This document shows, one piece after another, positions 62,694-64,000 of a stretch of 64,000 nucleotides of DNA. Within the stretch, counting starts at the first letter, position 1, and every line of letters starts with the position of its first letter. Made by a program: the position numbers and the translations under genes. Under the pieces are notes generated by a model. That model saw only the letters and a program-made list of their open reading frames with translations, did no database searches and was not told the DNA's origin. Source of the stretch: Cognatundibacterium crateris (lineage in GTDB: Bacteria; Pseudomonadota; Gammaproteobacteria; Burkholderiales; Burkholderiaceae_D); contig NZ_JAABOS010000008.1 of NCBI RefSeq assembly GCF_010078235.1, positions 1 to 64,000 of the forward strand. The letters are read 5' to 3'.

Positions 62694-63419
62694 ATGCCTC
62701 GCTTTTACTGCCCGCTGCCGCTTGCTATCGGCGCCATGATCGATCTTCCCACCGATGTCGCGCACCATGTGTTTGTGCTGCGTCTGCAGAGCGGTGACAA
62801 CATAGAACTGATGAATGGTGAAGGTGGCAGTTATATCGCTACCCTGACCCAAATAGAAAAAAAGCGTGCCAGCGCCGAGGTCAAATTATTCTTGCCGGAA
62901 GAAGTCGAATTGCCCTACGCGCTGAATCTGGCCCAGGCTTTGCCCGAGGGGAGCAAGATGGACTGGATCATAGAAAAAGCGGTAGAGCTGGGCGTCAGCT
63001 CAATACAACCGCTGGCAGCCAGACGCTCAGTGGTTAAACTCAGTGCTGAACGCGCAGAAAAGAAAATGCAGCACTGGCAAGGCGTGATCATCGCTGCCTC
63101 TGAACAATGTGGCCGCAACCGGCTTGCACAATTACATGAGCCGCAAGACATCACACAGTGGCTGACTCAGACTGATATGCATCAGCGCATCATGCTGTCG
63201 CCACGCGCCGATAGTTCGCTGGCCGACTGGGCCAGACATCATCCGCCGCAGGCTGTCAGTCTGCTGATCGGCCCGGAAGGTGGATTAAGCGCCGAAGAAG
63301 AAGCGCTGGCAACGCGCCAGGGTGTACTGTCGCTATCCATGGGGCCGCGTATTCTGAGAACTGAAACCGCCGGTCTGGCTGCAATCGCTATCCTGAGTGC
63401 AGCCTGGGGTGGAATGTAG
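62694..63419 (+). CDS. rsmE: 16S rRNA m3U1498 methyltransferase
   Basis: A SPOUT-class methyltransferase that methylates N3 of U1498 in 16S rRNA, 241 residues. An N-terminal PUA-like domain (MPRFYCP...) is followed by the SPOUT knot with ELGVSSIQPLAARRSVV (in part), EQCGRNRLAQL, LIGPEGGLSAEEE and LSMGPRILRTETAGLAA. The ATG at 62694 starts the conserved N-terminus; the frame opens earlier at 62583 inside the DUF350 gene. Confidence 0.95.
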   Translation: MPRFYCPLPLAIGAMIDLPTDVAHHVFVLRLQSGDNIELMNGEGGSYIATLTQIEKKRASAEVKLFLPEEVELPYALNLAQALPEGSKMDWIIEKAVELGVSSIQPLAARRSVVKLSAERAEKKMQHWQGVIIAASEQCGRNRLAQLHEPQDITQWLTQTDMHQRIMLSPRADSSLADWARHHPPQAVSLLIGPEGGLSAEEEALATRQGVLSLSMGPRILRTETAGLAAIAILSAAWGGM

Positions 63420-63490
63420 AGAAACGTCAATTTCATACAAATTTAACAAAGCAGCCAGTATTTCCCATTTACACTCTGCGGGTTTCAAGC

Positions 63491-63512
63491 GCACCGCAGG
63501 TGCACACTTTTT
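63491..63512 (+). terminator. Weak terminator after rsmE
   Basis: A short stem GCACC-GCA-GGTGC is followed, four bases later, by TTTTT. It lies about 70 bp beyond the rsmE stop and ahead of the YidB gene. Weak by stem length. Confidence 0.4.
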
Positions 63513-63541
63513 CTAACTCCAGTCAAATACAGGTGGGACAA

Positions 63542-63970
63542 ATGGGCTTATTCGATACAGCATTATCCATGTTAGGCAATGCTAATTCTGCTGAAGGTGG
63601 CGGTCAGTCTGCACTGATACAGGCGGCACTTGGCTTGCTGAATCAAGGCGGTCAAGGGGAGACTGGCGGACTGCAAGGTCTGCTGTCTCAGTTTCAACAG
63701 GCAGGTCTGGGCGATGTTGTCGCGAGCTGGGTCGGTACCGGACAAAATTTGCCGGTTTCTGCCGAACAAATCCAACAAGTACTGGGCAATGGTCAGCTTG
63801 CACAGTTAGCTGAATCTGCCGGTATCCCGCACGATGGTATTGCCGGTCAGCTGGCCAGCATGCTGCCAGGTCTGATTGATCATCTGACGCCTAACGGTGA
63901 AGTACCGGAAGCTGGTAAGTTCGATGCGTCCAGTGTATTGCAAGGTCTGGGCTCTTTATTCGGCAAATAA
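63542..63970 (+). CDS. YidB-family protein (DUF937)
   Basis: A 142-residue cytoplasmic protein of the YidB/DUF937 family. Conserved stretches: MGLFDTALSMLG, LLSQFQQAGLGDVVASWVG and the end SSVLQGLGSLFGK. The protein is Gly/Gln/Leu-rich and helical. Function is unknown. The ATG at 63542 follows AGGTGG; the frame extends upstream without family similarity. The window ends 30 bp later. Confidence 0.88.
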   Translation: MGLFDTALSMLGNANSAEGGGQSALIQAALGLLNQGGQGETGGLQGLLSQFQQAGLGDVVASWVGTGQNLPVSAEQIQQVLGNGQLAQLAESAGIPHDGIAGQLASMLPGLIDHLTPNGEVPEAGKFDASSVLQGLGSLFGK

Positions 63971-64000
63971 TAATTTGCCCTTAGCCGAAGTAATCCGCAC

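Overview
The window looks like a chromosomal segment of a betaproteobacterium in the Burkholderiales, most likely an Oxalobacteraceae relative such as Undibacterium or Herminiimonas. I infer this from gene content and order (glnA, a DUF4124 protein, ntrB and ntrC on one strand; a B12 operon behind a cobalamin riboswitch; Csu-type fimbriae) and from moderate GC. No ribosomal RNA, phage or transposase gene is visible. The genus is a guess.

Layout. 1-7.9 kb: an FAD oxidoreductase, an HDOD protein and the nitrogen block ntrC-ntrB-DUF4124-glnA, with a sigma-54 promoter and three NtrC enhancer-like sites upstream of glnA. 8.1-11.9 kb: a CHASE/PAS/GGDEF/EAL protein, a rhodanese and tRNA-Ser(GGA). 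12-18.5 kb: a four-gene chaperone-usher (Csu-like) fimbrial operon and an orphan fimbrial-like subunit. 18.6-23.2 kb: a 21-codon leader ORF coupled to a small membrane protein, then DUF4272, SRAP, MscS and Sel1-repeat genes. 23.2-30.0 kb: a three-gene operon led by a 1937-residue lipoprotein that joins a galactose oxidase with its full catalytic residue set to F5/8C, PKD and YVTN domains and a dihaem peroxidase-like domain. It is followed by a c-type cytochrome and a SCO copper chaperone.

30.5-42.6 kb: an eleven-gene cobalamin uptake and late-synthesis operon (btuB, btuC, btuD, cobO, cbiA, cobU, cbiB, cobD, btuF, a cytoplasmic btuF-like gene, cobQ), most of it with overlapping stop and start codons, behind a B12 riboswitch. 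42.6-45.9 kb: dgkA-cobT-cobS-cobC and a PilZ gene. 46-48.7 kb: an IclR regulator, a TipAS-type protein coupled to a TlpA-like thioredoxin, and a hypothetical gene. 49.0-53.15 kb: an array of small plus-strand genes separated by integron attC-like sites with no integrase in view (a CALIN). It carries a TIR-domain gene, an OLD-like AAA ATPase, a membrane-anchored zinc ribbon, a two- or three-TM protein and a secreted protein, plus two diverged copies of an ORF-less cassette.

53.2-64 kb: mostly housekeeping genes: DUF924, a secreted hypothetical, lepB, gapA, a GNAT and tkt. Divergent from tkt lies a polyamine-related operon: a fused AdoMet decarboxylase/spermidine synthase, a YgiB-like lipoprotein, a YgiC-like glutathionylspermidine-synthase homologue and a DUF350 membrane protein. 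rsmE and a YidB-family gene close the window.

The best candidates for undescribed biology are the oxidase-peroxidase fusion operon (24.2-30.0 kb), the defence-flavoured cassette array (49.0-53.1 kb) and the polyamine-YgiB-YgiC-DUF350 operon (59.2-62.6 kb).
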